Assembly (NCBI GenBank): GCA_938036435.1
Contig: CALHPU010000020.1
Location: 18,145 to 82,144, forward strand
Direction: 5' to 3'
Length of the DNA stretch: 64,000 bases
Origin: an uncultured Pirellulaceae bacterium
GTDB taxonomy: Bacteria; Planctomycetota; Planctomycetia; Pirellulales; Pirellulaceae
A program made the translations under genes and the position numbers. Every line of letters begins with the position of its first letter. Position 1 is the first letter of the stretch. Shown one piece after another: positions 9,356 to 17,935 of this stretch. Below the pieces are notes generated by a model that had not been told where the DNA came from, searched no databases, and saw only the letters and a program-made list of their open reading frames with translations.

Positions 9356-10375
9356 ATGGAAAACATTAATTCGCCCGAACCTCGACCGCTCTCACATCGT
9401 CCAAGTCGCAATAAAGCACCCTCTCGCCGATCATTTCTCACGGCCACTGCGGCAATCAGTTTGGCCGCCGGCATGGCCATCACAAGTCGTGCAGCGTCAA
9501 AGCAAGATACAAACAACAAGCCTTTCTCGTTGAAATTTGCGCCGCATCCGGGAATGTTCAAATCGTTGTCAGGCAAAGATGTGATAGACCAAATCAACTT
9601 CTGCCATGAAATGGGTTTTACGGCTTTCGAACACAACGGCATGAAAAAAGAAACACCCGAAAAGCAACAGCAGATTGGCGATCTTTTAAAAGACCACAAA
9701 ATGGAGATGGGGGTGTTTGTCGCCTACGCGGACTTTGTGCGCGGCACTTTTACCAACCCCAACGAAAAAACCACCAATGAAATCCTTGACCAAATTAAAG
9801 GATCGATCGATGTCGCAAAGCGTTGCGGAGCAAAATTTGTCACTGTCGTTCCCGGCTCAATCGATCAACCCGCCCCCAATGGAAACAAGTACGGCGGCGG
9901 AAGACTGGCGGAAGGATTCCAAACAGGATACGCAATCGACATGCTTCGCAAGTGTGCTGAACTTTTGGAACCGGAAGAAATTGTGATGGTGCTAGAACCT
10001 TTGAACTGGCACACCAATCACGGGGGCACATTCCTGCGAGATTCCGATCAGGCTTACGCAATCTGCCGAGCAGTTGATTCTCCAAGTTGTAAGATTTTGT
10101 TCGACATCTACCACCAGCAGATCACCGAAGGAAACTTAATCCCCAATATCAATCGGGCTTGGGACGAGATCGGTTACTTTCAGGCCGGTGACAATCCCGG
10201 GCGTAAGGAACCCGGCACCGGCGAGATCAATTACGCCAACGTCTTCAAAGCAATCGCCGAGCGACAAGAGAAAGACGGCCGCGATCTGATCATCGGAATG
10301 GAGCACGGAAACTCGATCGGCGGTAAAGAAGGCGAACAAGCCGTCATCGACGCCTATCGCGCCGTTGAACCGTAA
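9356..10375 (+). CDS. Tat-exported hydroxypyruvate-isomerase-like TIM barrel
   Basis: 339 residues. The N-terminus carries a twin-arginine signal (SRRSFLTATAAISLAAGMAI), so export in a folded state is likely. The mature part is a xylose-isomerase/AP-endonuclease-2 type TIM barrel. Metal-site segments visible are VLEPLNWH, ILFDIYHQQ, QAGDNPGRKEPGTGEINY and IGMEHG, which match the hydroxypyruvate isomerase (Hyi) family; these interconvert small hydroxy-ketoacids or act as sugar epimerases. Exported members of this family are common in planctomycetes, where true substrates are mostly unknown. The gene diverges from the FucP gene (221-bp gap). Confidence 0.78.
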   Translation: MENINSPEPRPLSHRPSRNKAPSRRSFLTATAAISLAAGMAITSRAASKQDTNNKPFSLKFAPHPGMFKSLSGKDVIDQINFCHEMGFTAFEHNGMKKETPEKQQQIGDLLKDHKMEMGVFVAYADFVRGTFTNPNEKTTNEILDQIKGSIDVAKRCGAKFVTVVPGSIDQPAPNGNKYGGGRLAEGFQTGYAIDMLRKCAELLEPEEIVMVLEPLNWHTNHGGTFLRDSDQAYAICRAVDSPSCKILFDIYHQQITEGNLIPNINRAWDEIGYFQAGDNPGRKEPGTGEINYANVFKAIAERQEKDGRDLIIGMEHGNSIGGKEGEQAVIDAYRAVEP

Positions 10376-10609
10376 CACTTATTTACATAGTAGCGGCACG
10401 GCGCGAGCCAAATGGCACTCACTTTAATGCAAGGAACTCTACCCCGCATAAACACAGCTCCCCCTCTCACAAAAATTCGGACCACTCAAGACTTGCCTCT
10501 TGATTAAACTCAATCGAAATTTTGGGGAGAGCGGAGCCGAGAATTGTGTTTTCTCGCTGCAACAAACCTGTAGGTCCCAGTGAACGCTCGCCGTCCGGTG
10601 AATCACATA

Positions 10610-10665
10610 CCGGAAGGCTCGCGCTTTTCCGCTTCAGATTTCCCCAAATCAAATAGCTGATTTGC
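10610..10665. repeat. Dispersed repeat, family B, copy 1
   Basis: About 56 bp that match 58843-58898: ACCGGAAGGCTCGCGC, then TTTCCGCT, an A/T-rich part and CTGATTT. It lies in the 298-bp gap between the convergent Hyi-like gene and the alpha/beta-hydrolase-like gene. Nothing else is recognised in that gap. Confidence 0.65.
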
Positions 10666-10673
10666 AAACGAAC

Positions 10674-13121
10674 TTACGGCACCCACGTTCCATCAATGTA
10701 ATCCAGCTTTGCCCAGTAAGGGCGCTTACGGTCGGCGCGAGTTCGAGCGTCTTCCAATAACACCTCCCGCGATGGCGTGACGGACCCTGTGAATCTTCGG
10801 CCTCGTCCATTGATTTCAATTTCGCGATCAAAATCAAAGTAGTCTGGACGCAGCCATAACGTCGCTCCGGTTCCGGCTTTCCCCACGACAAACGCGTTTG
10901 GCTTGCCACTGCGAATCTTGCCCTCTATCTCGAGAACTTTGATATCGCGTCGCGCGCGAAAAAGTTCCGGCCACTTGATATTGCGAAGCGGGAAACCGTG
11001 TGTCTCAAGAAACCAGAAATAATTATCTGCCGGCCTAATCGATTTGCACGCGAACTCAAAACCTGACTTATCGGGGTACCGCCTTCTCTGCGCCCGCATC
11101 CACTTAAAGGTATCTGGCACGTCCTCGCGAAACTGTTCGTCCAGCCGCCCAAGATATTGCACCACCGTGCAAGCTTTGCGATTCTTTGACGTCAACCAAG
11201 CATTCCAAGCGTCCTTGCAACCGCGCATGCTGCCGATATGGCGCTCGCCAACGACCGCATAAATCGGCAAACGGTTACCGGTGTTCTCCGCATAGATCAA
11301 AGGGTACTTTTGAATCCCTGTCGCCGAGACACCAATGATGCCGGCCCAATGTTCTGGATGAGCCGTCCCCACGTCGTAGGCGACATCAGCGCCGATGCCA
11401 TGCCCTTGAAGAAACACTCGATCAGAATCCACTGAAAACCGACGCATCGACTCCCGTAACGCTTTCATCACGATCAGGTGCTCTCGAACAGAGTACTCGA
11501 CACGTCGCTGTCCGGGAGCCCTCCAATCGATGGCCACGACGATCGTACCGTTGCGTGAAGCATGACCATATCGCACGCCTAAGCCCTCATTAAATTCGCC
11601 GCACCAATGCTTCAGCTGATTCTCGACCTTCGCGCTTCCGGGCAAGCTAAGCATCATCGGATAACGATGATAGGGATCGTACTCTGTTGGCAGATGCGCT
11701 AAACATCGATACTGTTTTGGCTCAGGATCGATTTTGGTCCCATCGAGCGTGACAAAAAACTCGATCGGCTCGCGCCCAGAATAGTCGCCGACAAGCTCAT
11801 GCTTGGGTGGCAGCATATTGGCCAGCATAGGAGCGAGAAAAGTTACTTCGCTGCTTTCAAATTTCGCGAGCTGCTCGAGAATCGCAGCACGACGCGATTC
11901 ATCCGGGCTGTTCAGGTATTCCTTGACCAAGTCGAGCACGGAATACAGGGACTGCGCTATCGCCCAGTTGTCCGTTGCGCTATTACTTCCCAACAACCAG
12001 CCGCTGATCGCCAGCGCCACGTTTTGCTGGTCCTTGTTTTTGGGATCAGCCGATAAACGATCAAAGCTATCCAGTCGCGAAAGGTTGTGCTGGTTGAGGT
12101 CAGATTTAACCTGATCCTTAAAACGCTTCAAGGCATCAGACTGTTCCTCAGTCAGCTGCCCCTCGGGCCGGCTCTGCATTTTCTCCACCGCAGCAACCAC
12201 TCGCGCGACCAATTTCTCGCGCTTTTCATTTGTCCGATCCACCTGATCGAGTAAGTCATCGAGCTCAACAGTCGTTTCAGGAGCGAGGCCTTTCCGATCG
12301 ATAGCCTTAATCCATTTGGTCCCAAGCTCGGTTTGTCCGGCCTCGAACGTTAGTAGAATCTCTCTCAACTGTTGCTTGGCTTCTTCCTGAAGCACAATTA
12401 AGCGTTTCGCCTCGATCTGCTCTTTCTGATCTGGAAACCGCTCGGCGATTCTTAAAAGCTCGTCTTTGGCATCACTGTAACGGCCAGCCTGATACAGAAA
12501 GTCCGGAATTCTCAGCCACGCCGTCACTTGATCTGGATCGACGATCTCATTTTCCAAGACGCCTTTGAGCACGGCCGTGGGAATCGTTCCAATCGCAAGA
12601 CTCATCTCCCAGTCTTTGGCCGCGAGGTTGGTTCCACCGGAAAGAGATTGGACGACCACATAACGCGGATTCAGTTTCGTGATTCCTTGAATGTATTGAG
12701 CGCGTCCTTCGGGCGTACGAACGGCCAAAATACGATGGCCGTTGTCATTAAAAGGTTCAGCATACAGAAACGGGGCAGCACCTTTCCTCGGTCCTTCATA
12801 AACCCGTTGCCAGATATCCAATTCAGTTTCGTTGCGAGAGGAATCTACGATGTTGGGCAGCAAGCTGTGCTGGTTAATAAACGTTCTCTTGAGGCCATCG
12901 TTGATCACCACCACTGGCTTAACTGCACCAGACGCCACATCTCCAGTTTCAACGCTGATTTCTTCGATATTAAAAAGTTTGCCATCATACTTCAGGCCCG
13001 ACTCCGTCGTGACAACTACGCGACGCCCCTGAGCGAAGACGGATCCCGATGGTGCGAAGATAAAACTGCCTAGCAGAATCGAAATCGAAATCGAAATTAT
13101 CTTGTGAAACATGGACGGCAT
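10674..13121 (-). CDS. Secreted alpha/beta-hydrolase-like protein, catalytic residues apparently lost
   Basis: 815 residues with a signal peptide (hydrophobic IISISISILLGSFIFA, then SVFAQ). Residues ~25-200 are beta-rich; ~200-440 are helical and charged, with TPR-like pairs such as LYQAGRYSDAKDELLRIAE. Residues ~460-690 form an alpha/beta-hydrolase domain related to planctomycete esterase/peptidase-like proteins: PMMLSLPGSA, VVAIDWRAPG, RVFLQGHGIGADVAYDVG. In active relatives the nucleophile elbow reads GHSxG; here it is GHGIG, with Gly in place of Ser. The usual catalytic His segment (about GRGHE) reads GRLDEQF. The C-terminal ~110 residues form a separate beta domain. A binding or scaffold role is more likely than hydrolysis; this is inference. 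Confidence 0.75.
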   Translation of the reverse strand: MPSMFHKIISISISILLGSFIFAPSGSVFAQGRRVVVTTESGLKYDGKLFNIEEISVETGDVASGAVKPVVVINDGLKRTFINQHSLLPNIVDSSRNETELDIWQRVYEGPRKGAAPFLYAEPFNDNGHRILAVRTPEGRAQYIQGITKLNPRYVVVQSLSGGTNLAAKDWEMSLAIGTIPTAVLKGVLENEIVDPDQVTAWLRIPDFLYQAGRYSDAKDELLRIAERFPDQKEQIEAKRLIVLQEEAKQQLREILLTFEAGQTELGTKWIKAIDRKGLAPETTVELDDLLDQVDRTNEKREKLVARVVAAVEKMQSRPEGQLTEEQSDALKRFKDQVKSDLNQHNLSRLDSFDRLSADPKNKDQQNVALAISGWLLGSNSATDNWAIAQSLYSVLDLVKEYLNSPDESRRAAILEQLAKFESSEVTFLAPMLANMLPPKHELVGDYSGREPIEFFVTLDGTKIDPEPKQYRCLAHLPTEYDPYHRYPMMLSLPGSAKVENQLKHWCGEFNEGLGVRYGHASRNGTIVVAIDWRAPGQRRVEYSVREHLIVMKALRESMRRFSVDSDRVFLQGHGIGADVAYDVGTAHPEHWAGIIGVSATGIQKYPLIYAENTGNRLPIYAVVGERHIGSMRGCKDAWNAWLTSKNRKACTVVQYLGRLDEQFREDVPDTFKWMRAQRRRYPDKSGFEFACKSIRPADNYFWFLETHGFPLRNIKWPELFRARRDIKVLEIEGKIRSGKPNAFVVGKAGTGATLWLRPDYFDFDREIEINGRGRRFTGSVTPSREVLLEDARTRADRKRPYWAKLDYIDGTWVP

Positions 13122-13142
13122 GTTGTCTTGTATCTTTCGTAG

Positions 13143-13352
13143 CTAATCTCTCAAGAGGTTAGAAAATTGCTCTTTGGACATCCAAAGTCTTGCGACTTCG
13201 ACAACCGAGAAGCCCGCTTGTTTGAATCGAATTCCGTGCCGCAACAGCATTGGCGACGGATACTCGAACATCACGCTAATTTGACTATCGTCATTTTGCT
13301 GATCTAGCATCACCGGTGTATACTCGGGCGCTCCTACCAGTATTCTCGCCAT
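13143..13352 (-). CDS. Small hypothetical protein
   Basis: 69 residues, no recognised family. The sequence has a protein-like mix (ISVMFEYPSPMLLRHGIRF, then an amphipathic helix VVEVARLWMSKEQFSNLLRD). The end looks like a short helix-turn-helix-like pair, but that is not firm. It lies upstream of the alpha/beta-hydrolase-like gene on the same strand (21 bp gap) and diverges from dinB (88 bp gap). Its reality rests on position and composition only. Confidence 0.4.
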   Translation of the reverse strand: MARILVGAPEYTPVMLDQQNDDSQISVMFEYPSPMLLRHGIRFKQAGFSVVEVARLWMSKEQFSNLLRD

Positions 13353-13440
13353 TTGCTTAGAATCAACCGCAACTTACCGCTTCTCTTGCCCGCGTCTATT
13401 GGGATTTCTTGGCCATCACAACAATTATGATCCCACAAGC

Positions 13441-14637
13441 ATGATCATTCACGTAGACATGGACGCTTTTTATGCGTCCGTTGAAATTCGCGACAATCCA
13501 GCACTGATCGGCAAACCGGTTGTCGTGGGAGGTTCGCCGAGCGGACGAGGCGTGATTTCAGCCGCCAGCTACGAGGCCCGCAAGTTCGGTATCCACAGCG
13601 CCATGCCTTCGCGCGAAGCATTGCGAAAATGTACGTCGATCGTTTTCGTAAAAAGTAGGATGTCCCACTATGCCGCGGTGTCACGACAAATCCGTCAGAT
13701 CTTTTTCGAATTCACTTCACTGGTTGAACCCCTTGCGCTTGACGAAGCGTTTCTCGACGTGAGCGGATGCCAGAGACTGTTCGGAACCGCCCCCGAAATC
13801 GCGCGTAAGATTAAAACAAAGATCCTAGCCGAAACAGGACTGGTCGCCTCCGCTGGTGTCGCGCCTAACAAATTTCTCGCCAAAGTTGCCAGTGATTTAC
13901 ATAAACCTGACGGTCTCACAATCGTTGCGCCAGAGGAGATCCAAACCTTTCTTGATCCACTGCCTATCTCGCGCGTCTGGGGAATCGGTCCAAAAACACA
14001 AAAGAAATTTACCAGACTGGGCGTCCACACCATCTCCCAATTGAGGATGTTGGACCTGAACGTTCTGCATTCGCAGCTTGGAGACGGAGCCCAGCATTTT
14101 TATAATCTTGCACGTGGAATCGACGGTCGTCCAGTTGTTCCAGACCGAATTGCCAAATCAGTTTCCCACGAACACACTTTCCCCACCGACATATACGATA
14201 ACGAGGTGCTTTTTGCGTGGCTGCATGAACTGGCCGATTTGGTCGGCCGGCGCCTCCGTCGTCACGACATCTTTTCCAAAACGGTTCAACTGAAACTACG
14301 ATACGACGACTTCGAAACAATCACGCGACGAAAGACCATTGCGGCAACTCATTCCACGCGCACTTTATTCGAGACCACCAAGCAATTGCTATTGGGAATC
14401 GATCGCCAATCGCGTGGCGTCCGTCTGATCGGCTTAGGCACCGCCAACCTCAGCCGATCGGAGCCAACTCAGCTATCCTTGTTTGATCAAGAAGATAAAA
14501 ACAAACAATCGCGCGTCGACGAAATCTCTGATTCGATCCGAGACAAATTCGGACAGGCATCCCTAAATCGCGGTAGCAACCTTGAACACGAAATTCGCCT
14601 GAGACCCGACCCGCGAATTGGTGATGATAGTTGTTGA
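13441..14637 (+). CDS. dinB: DNA polymerase IV (Y-family)
   Basis: 398 residues from ATG at 13441 (MIIHVDMDAFYASVE); an upstream ATG at 13399 adds 14 residues before the conserved start and is rejected. Y-family motifs: VDMDAFYASVE with the first metal ligands, SYEARKFGI, and LDEAFLDVSG with the second acidic pair. The little-finger region follows, and QLSLF near residue 350 is a beta-clamp binding motif. The enzyme copies damaged DNA without proofreading, usually within the SOS response. No LexA box was identified upstream. The stop codon lies inside the left arm of a 17-bp inverted repeat shared with convergent pyrF. Confidence 0.93.
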   Translation: MIIHVDMDAFYASVEIRDNPALIGKPVVVGGSPSGRGVISAASYEARKFGIHSAMPSREALRKCTSIVFVKSRMSHYAAVSRQIRQIFFEFTSLVEPLALDEAFLDVSGCQRLFGTAPEIARKIKTKILAETGLVASAGVAPNKFLAKVASDLHKPDGLTIVAPEEIQTFLDPLPISRVWGIGPKTQKKFTRLGVHTISQLRMLDLNVLHSQLGDGAQHFYNLARGIDGRPVVPDRIAKSVSHEHTFPTDIYDNEVLFAWLHELADLVGRRLRRHDIFSKTVQLKLRYDDFETITRRKTIAATHSTRTLFETTKQLLLGIDRQSRGVRLIGLGTANLSRSEPTQLSLFDQEDKNKQSRVDEISDSIRDKFGQASLNRGSNLEHEIRLRPDPRIGDDSC

Positions 14638-14693
14638 TCGCTCCGCGATATTATCGTCAAGAACTAAAGTGCAGTGATCGCGGAGCGATCAAC
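14633..14693. terminator. Shared bidirectional hairpin of dinB and pyrF
   Basis: A perfect 17-bp inverted repeat: GTTGATCGCTCCGCGAT (14633-14649) and its reverse complement (14677-14693), loop 27 nt. The TGA stop of dinB (14635-14637) and the TGA stop of pyrF (14689-14691 on the minus strand) both fall in the arms. There is no clear T-run, so it may work in termination or 3'-end protection for both transcripts. Confidence 0.7.
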
Positions 14694-15651
14694 GATTATC
14701 TTTGGTCAGCTTTCCTGCATTGGTGCCCGTGGCCAAAATCTCGATCGTATCTTTGGTCGCTTGTTTGACGGCCAATCGCCAATCGTCTTTCGCTTGAGCT
14801 TGATACCTATGTTGCTCGTACGCAAAAATAATGCCGCGAGAACTGTTCACCAGAGCCCCCAAGCCGTTCTCGTCAAACGCACCGGCCACATCAGATGCCG
14901 TGCCTCCTTGGGCACCAAAACCGGGAACCAATAAAATAGAATTAGGCATCTGCTTCCGCAGTTCGACCAACTGTTGAGGGTAGGTCGCTCCGACGACGGC
15001 CCCCACAATTCCGTAGCCACTGTCTCCTTGGGTCTGAGCACACAGTCGCTGAATTTCCTCGGCAACATGCTGATGAATCTTCTTGCCGCCTTCGGTGAGT
15101 TGCTCTTGCAGCGCGTCGCTTCCGGGATTGGATGTCTTGCACAGCACAAACAAACCCGCACCGTTGGATTGGGCCGTATTGAAAAATGGCTCCAACGTGT
15201 CAAAGCCCATATAAGGATTCACCGTCAGGCAATCGCAACCCCACGCGGTTTGGCTCTTGGTTCCCAAGTAAGCTTGCGCGTATGCTTGGGCGGTCGAACC
15301 GATATCTCCGCGTTTGGCGTCCATCACAACAATCAAGCCTTCGGCTGCCGCGTGATCGACCACCTGGGCCAAAGCCGCCATCCCCAATGGGCCAAGCTGT
15401 TCAAAAAAGGCGGCTTGCGGTTTGACCGCCGGTACTAAATCCTTGACGACATCAATCACTGCGATTCCAAATTCGGCAAACGCATTTGCGACACTTTCGC
15501 AATCGTTAGCATCCATCCCGTTTTTAATTTTCTCCGGCAACTGCCCGACGCGTGGATCAATACCGACGACCAGCGGAGTCCCCTTTTTCGAAATCGCGGT
15601 TGTTAGACGATCGCCAAAATGACGAGGAGAGAAACTGTCTGGATCTACCAT
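14689..15651 (-). CDS. pyrF: Orotidine 5'-phosphate decarboxylase
   Basis: 320 residues, the longer type of OMP decarboxylase. The signature DAKRGDIGSTAQAYA carries the Asp-Lys-Asp active-site set. Phosphate-binding loops are visible in VGIDPR near the start and LVPGFGAQGG and NSSRGIIFAY late in the protein. The enzyme makes UMP from OMP, the last step of de novo pyrimidine synthesis, in the cytoplasm. It is convergent with dinB and appears to be a single gene. Confidence 0.93.
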   Translation of the reverse strand: MVDPDSFSPRHFGDRLTTAISKKGTPLVVGIDPRVGQLPEKIKNGMDANDCESVANAFAEFGIAVIDVVKDLVPAVKPQAAFFEQLGPLGMAALAQVVDHAAAEGLIVVMDAKRGDIGSTAQAYAQAYLGTKSQTAWGCDCLTVNPYMGFDTLEPFFNTAQSNGAGLFVLCKTSNPGSDALQEQLTEGGKKIHQHVAEEIQRLCAQTQGDSGYGIVGAVVGATYPQQLVELRKQMPNSILLVPGFGAQGGTASDVAGAFDENGLGALVNSSRGIIFAYEQHRYQAQAKDDWRLAVKQATKDTIEILATGTNAGKLTKDNR

Positions 15652-15703
15652 GGGTATAGCAAGTACTGGCGTTGAGCAAATTTAACGTTAGAGACAAAGT
15701 TTA

Positions 15704-15763
15704 GCCAAGGATCCCTGCGTAGCATAGGCTCCCGGCAAGGACCGGTTATCGGTCTCCTTTGGC
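15704..15763. repeat. Imperfect inverted repeat upstream of pyrF
   Basis: The ends GCCAAGGA and TCCTTTGGC are near-complementary, and an inner hairpin AAGGACCG/CGGTCTCCTT lies at 15737-15760. It sits between the SDR gene end (15804) and the pyrF start (15651), so it may terminate the SDR transcript. No T-run is seen. Confidence 0.35.
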
Positions 15764-15803
15764 ATGTTCACTTCGCCTGCCCAAAATAGGCGATGATGTT
15801 CCG

Positions 15804-17342
15804 TTAATCGTCTTGCCGACTATTCTTCAAATGCTCAAGCGGCCAGCGTGAAGAGTAGGTTTGCGTTTGATCGGTTTCGCCGACAGAGGAACTACCCTCT
15901 ACGGCCGCGCAGATGTTCCTGAGCATTCCAGCAAAAACGAATTGGTGAACTGGATAAAGCGCATACCAATAGACTAATCCAAAAACGCCAACAGGATCAA
16001 AGATGGCTGTCTGACGAATAGTGCTTTTGCCGTCATACTCGTTGACCTCAAACTCCAACCACGCACGTCCGGGTACTTTCATTTCCGCCCTCAGCCTTAA
16101 AAGGCGTCCAGCCTCAATTTGTTCGACTCGCCAAAAATCCAAGGCATCCCCCGGTCGCAACTGGTCTTCGTCTCGCCTGCCTCGCCGAATTCCAACACCG
16201 CCAACGAGAAGATCCAAGAATCCTCGAATGCGCCACAGCCATGAACCGTAGTACCATCCTGTCTTGCCTCCGATCCGACGAATGGGCTTGAACGCTTCCT
16301 CACGACCGGCCGGTACAGTCTGTGTCCGCGAATCAACCAAACGGGAGCCAAACCGCACACCTCCCCAACTCTTCATCTTTCCGCCGGCGGATATCGCATC
16401 GGACCAACGCGTCCGAGCGTATTGCTGCTCTTCGTGAACTAAAGCTCGCGCGATCGCGAGCTCGGTTGATTTTGGAGCGATAGAAAAATAACTATCAACG
16501 AGATTGTTGGAAATGAGCGTTGGATTTTTAAGACTTTCGATCAACTTCTTGCCAACACGCGCGTACAACGGGGTCACCAGCCCCAGCCACAAACTGGAAA
16601 GATACGGTGTCAAAATTGGAACAGGAATCATCCATCGGCGAAGTCCACGCAATCGCGCGTAGAGCTGCATGATCTCGCCATAGGATAACTGATCCGGGCC
16701 GCCAATCTCAAAAACAACCGTCTTTCGAATCGGTAATTTATGCGCTTCCATCAGATAGGCCAGCACGTCTTCGATCGCGATCGGTTGAGCCCTGACGCGT
16801 ACCCATTTGGGACAGATCATCACGGGCAATTGTTCAACCAGCGCTCGAATCAGCTCAAACGAGAGACTGCCGGAGCCAATAATGATGGACGCACGAAACT
16901 CAACCACGGCAGCCGTCGAGGTCCGTAAGATGTTACCAATCTCTTGGCGGCTCCTAAGGTGCTTAGAAAGATTATGGTCGGGGTTGCCAAGCCCACCAAG
17001 ATAGATGATTCGTTTGACATTCTGCGCAGTACACGCATCAGCAAATAGCTGAGCCGCAAGACGATCGGTCTCTTCAAAATCTTCCTCAGAGCCCATCGAG
17101 TGGACCAAATAATATGCCGTGTGGACGCCTTGAAGAGCACGATGAGTTGACTCTGAATCGAGGACATCACCGTAGACAGTTTCGGTATCCGCAGCGACTA
17201 AGCCAGCGAGTGATTGGGGCCGTCTCGACATACAACGAAGCGAATGTCCCGACTCCTCAAGCAGTGGCAGCAATCGACCGCCAACGTATCCAGTAGCGCC
17301 CGTTAGCAAGATCTTGATTTTCTCTTGACTGGAGTCTTGCAC
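15804..17342 (-). CDS. SDR-family NAD(P)-binding protein with C-terminal DUF2867
   Basis: 512 residues, starting at GTG (17342). Residues ~8-290 form a Rossmann NmrA/epimerase-like domain with the dinucleotide loop TGATGYVGGRL, then GDVLD and the segment YYLVHSM (Tyr near the place of the SDR catalytic Tyr). Residues ~330-490 match the DUF2867 pattern with WYYGSWLWRIRGFLDLLVGG, WRVEQIEAGRLLRLRAEMKVPG and an aromatic tail (YWYALYPVHQFVF). Two-domain proteins of this kind are widespread, but their substrate is not established; DUF2867 may bind a lipid or polyketide-like ligand. It stands alone on the minus strand. Confidence 0.8.
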   Translation of the reverse strand: MQDSSQEKIKILLTGATGYVGGRLLPLLEESGHSLRCMSRRPQSLAGLVAADTETVYGDVLDSESTHRALQGVHTAYYLVHSMGSEEDFEETDRLAAQLFADACTAQNVKRIIYLGGLGNPDHNLSKHLRSRQEIGNILRTSTAAVVEFRASIIIGSGSLSFELIRALVEQLPVMICPKWVRVRAQPIAIEDVLAYLMEAHKLPIRKTVVFEIGGPDQLSYGEIMQLYARLRGLRRWMIPVPILTPYLSSLWLGLVTPLYARVGKKLIESLKNPTLISNNLVDSYFSIAPKSTELAIARALVHEEQQYARTRWSDAISAGGKMKSWGGVRFGSRLVDSRTQTVPAGREEAFKPIRRIGGKTGWYYGSWLWRIRGFLDLLVGGVGIRRGRRDEDQLRPGDALDFWRVEQIEAGRLLRLRAEMKVPGRAWLEFEVNEYDGKSTIRQTAIFDPVGVFGLVYWYALYPVHQFVFAGMLRNICAAVEGSSSVGETDQTQTYSSRWPLEHLKNSRQDD

Positions 17343-17436
17343 TTAGGTCGCCCGTTGTTAAAAATCCGCACCAGTTTCACAAACCGCAAGAGCAGAAGCG
17401 TGGTAACGTAGGTTTGGTGCTTGCGCAAAAAAAATA

Positions 17437-17456
17437 GCCAAGCATAAATGCTTGGC
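17437..17456 (-). terminator. Intrinsic terminator of the cold-shock gene
   Basis: Stem GCCAAGCA/TGCTTGGC with a TAAA loop, followed on the minus strand by a run of eight T. It lies 62 bp past the csp stop. A T-run also follows on the plus strand, so it can act both ways. Confidence 0.8.
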
Positions 17457-17517
17457 CGTTTTTTGTTTATCTTGATATTCTCAATCAACCGAACGAGTCC
17501 GGGGGAACGTGCCGAGG

Positions 17518-17715
17518 TTATGCAACCTGAACGTTCTCAGCACAAGGACCTTTCTGTCCTTGGGCTTCTGTGAAAGTCACGCGTTGACCTTCTTGAAGAT
17601 CATCGAAGTTAACACCTTCGAGGTTTGATGAGTGGAAAAACAAGTCTTTGCTTTTACCAACGTCGATAAAGCCAAACCCTTTGTCGGTTAGTCGTTTGAT
17701 TGTGCCTTCAGCCAT
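17518..17715 (-). CDS. Cold-shock domain protein
   Basis: 65 residues, the usual length for a single cold-shock domain. RNA-binding motifs are KGFGFI (RNP1) and DLFFHSS (RNP2). It should form a five-strand OB fold that binds single-stranded RNA or DNA and melts structure. A ~220-bp leader region separates it from the next gene upstream and is A/T-rich, as is common for cold-shock messages with a regulatory 5' UTR, but no defined element is recognised. A strong hairpin terminator follows. Confidence 0.93.
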   Translation of the reverse strand: MAEGTIKRLTDKGFGFIDVGKSKDLFFHSSNLEGVNFDDLQEGQRVTFTEAQGQKGPCAENVQVA

Positions 17716-17935
17716 GGTTCACTAATTCCCTAAAAATACTTTGCAGTGCAATGGAACATACATTTATCCAATAACTAGATGCCTGCGGCAGTAAATGTAT
17801 CAGATATTTGCCAGCACATCAAATCTTTATTGAAAACTTTCCTTAAAAGTCGGCATTGGCCCTTGTTTGTCGAAAAAACAATGCCTTTTGCAGCACTTGA
17901 GAATCAAATCGGCTACTTGCCTCGGCACAAACACA

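Noticed and set aside
12528..13073. 181-codon plus-strand frame
   Set aside because: It is antisense to the alpha/beta-hydrolase-like gene and has no family feature or signal.
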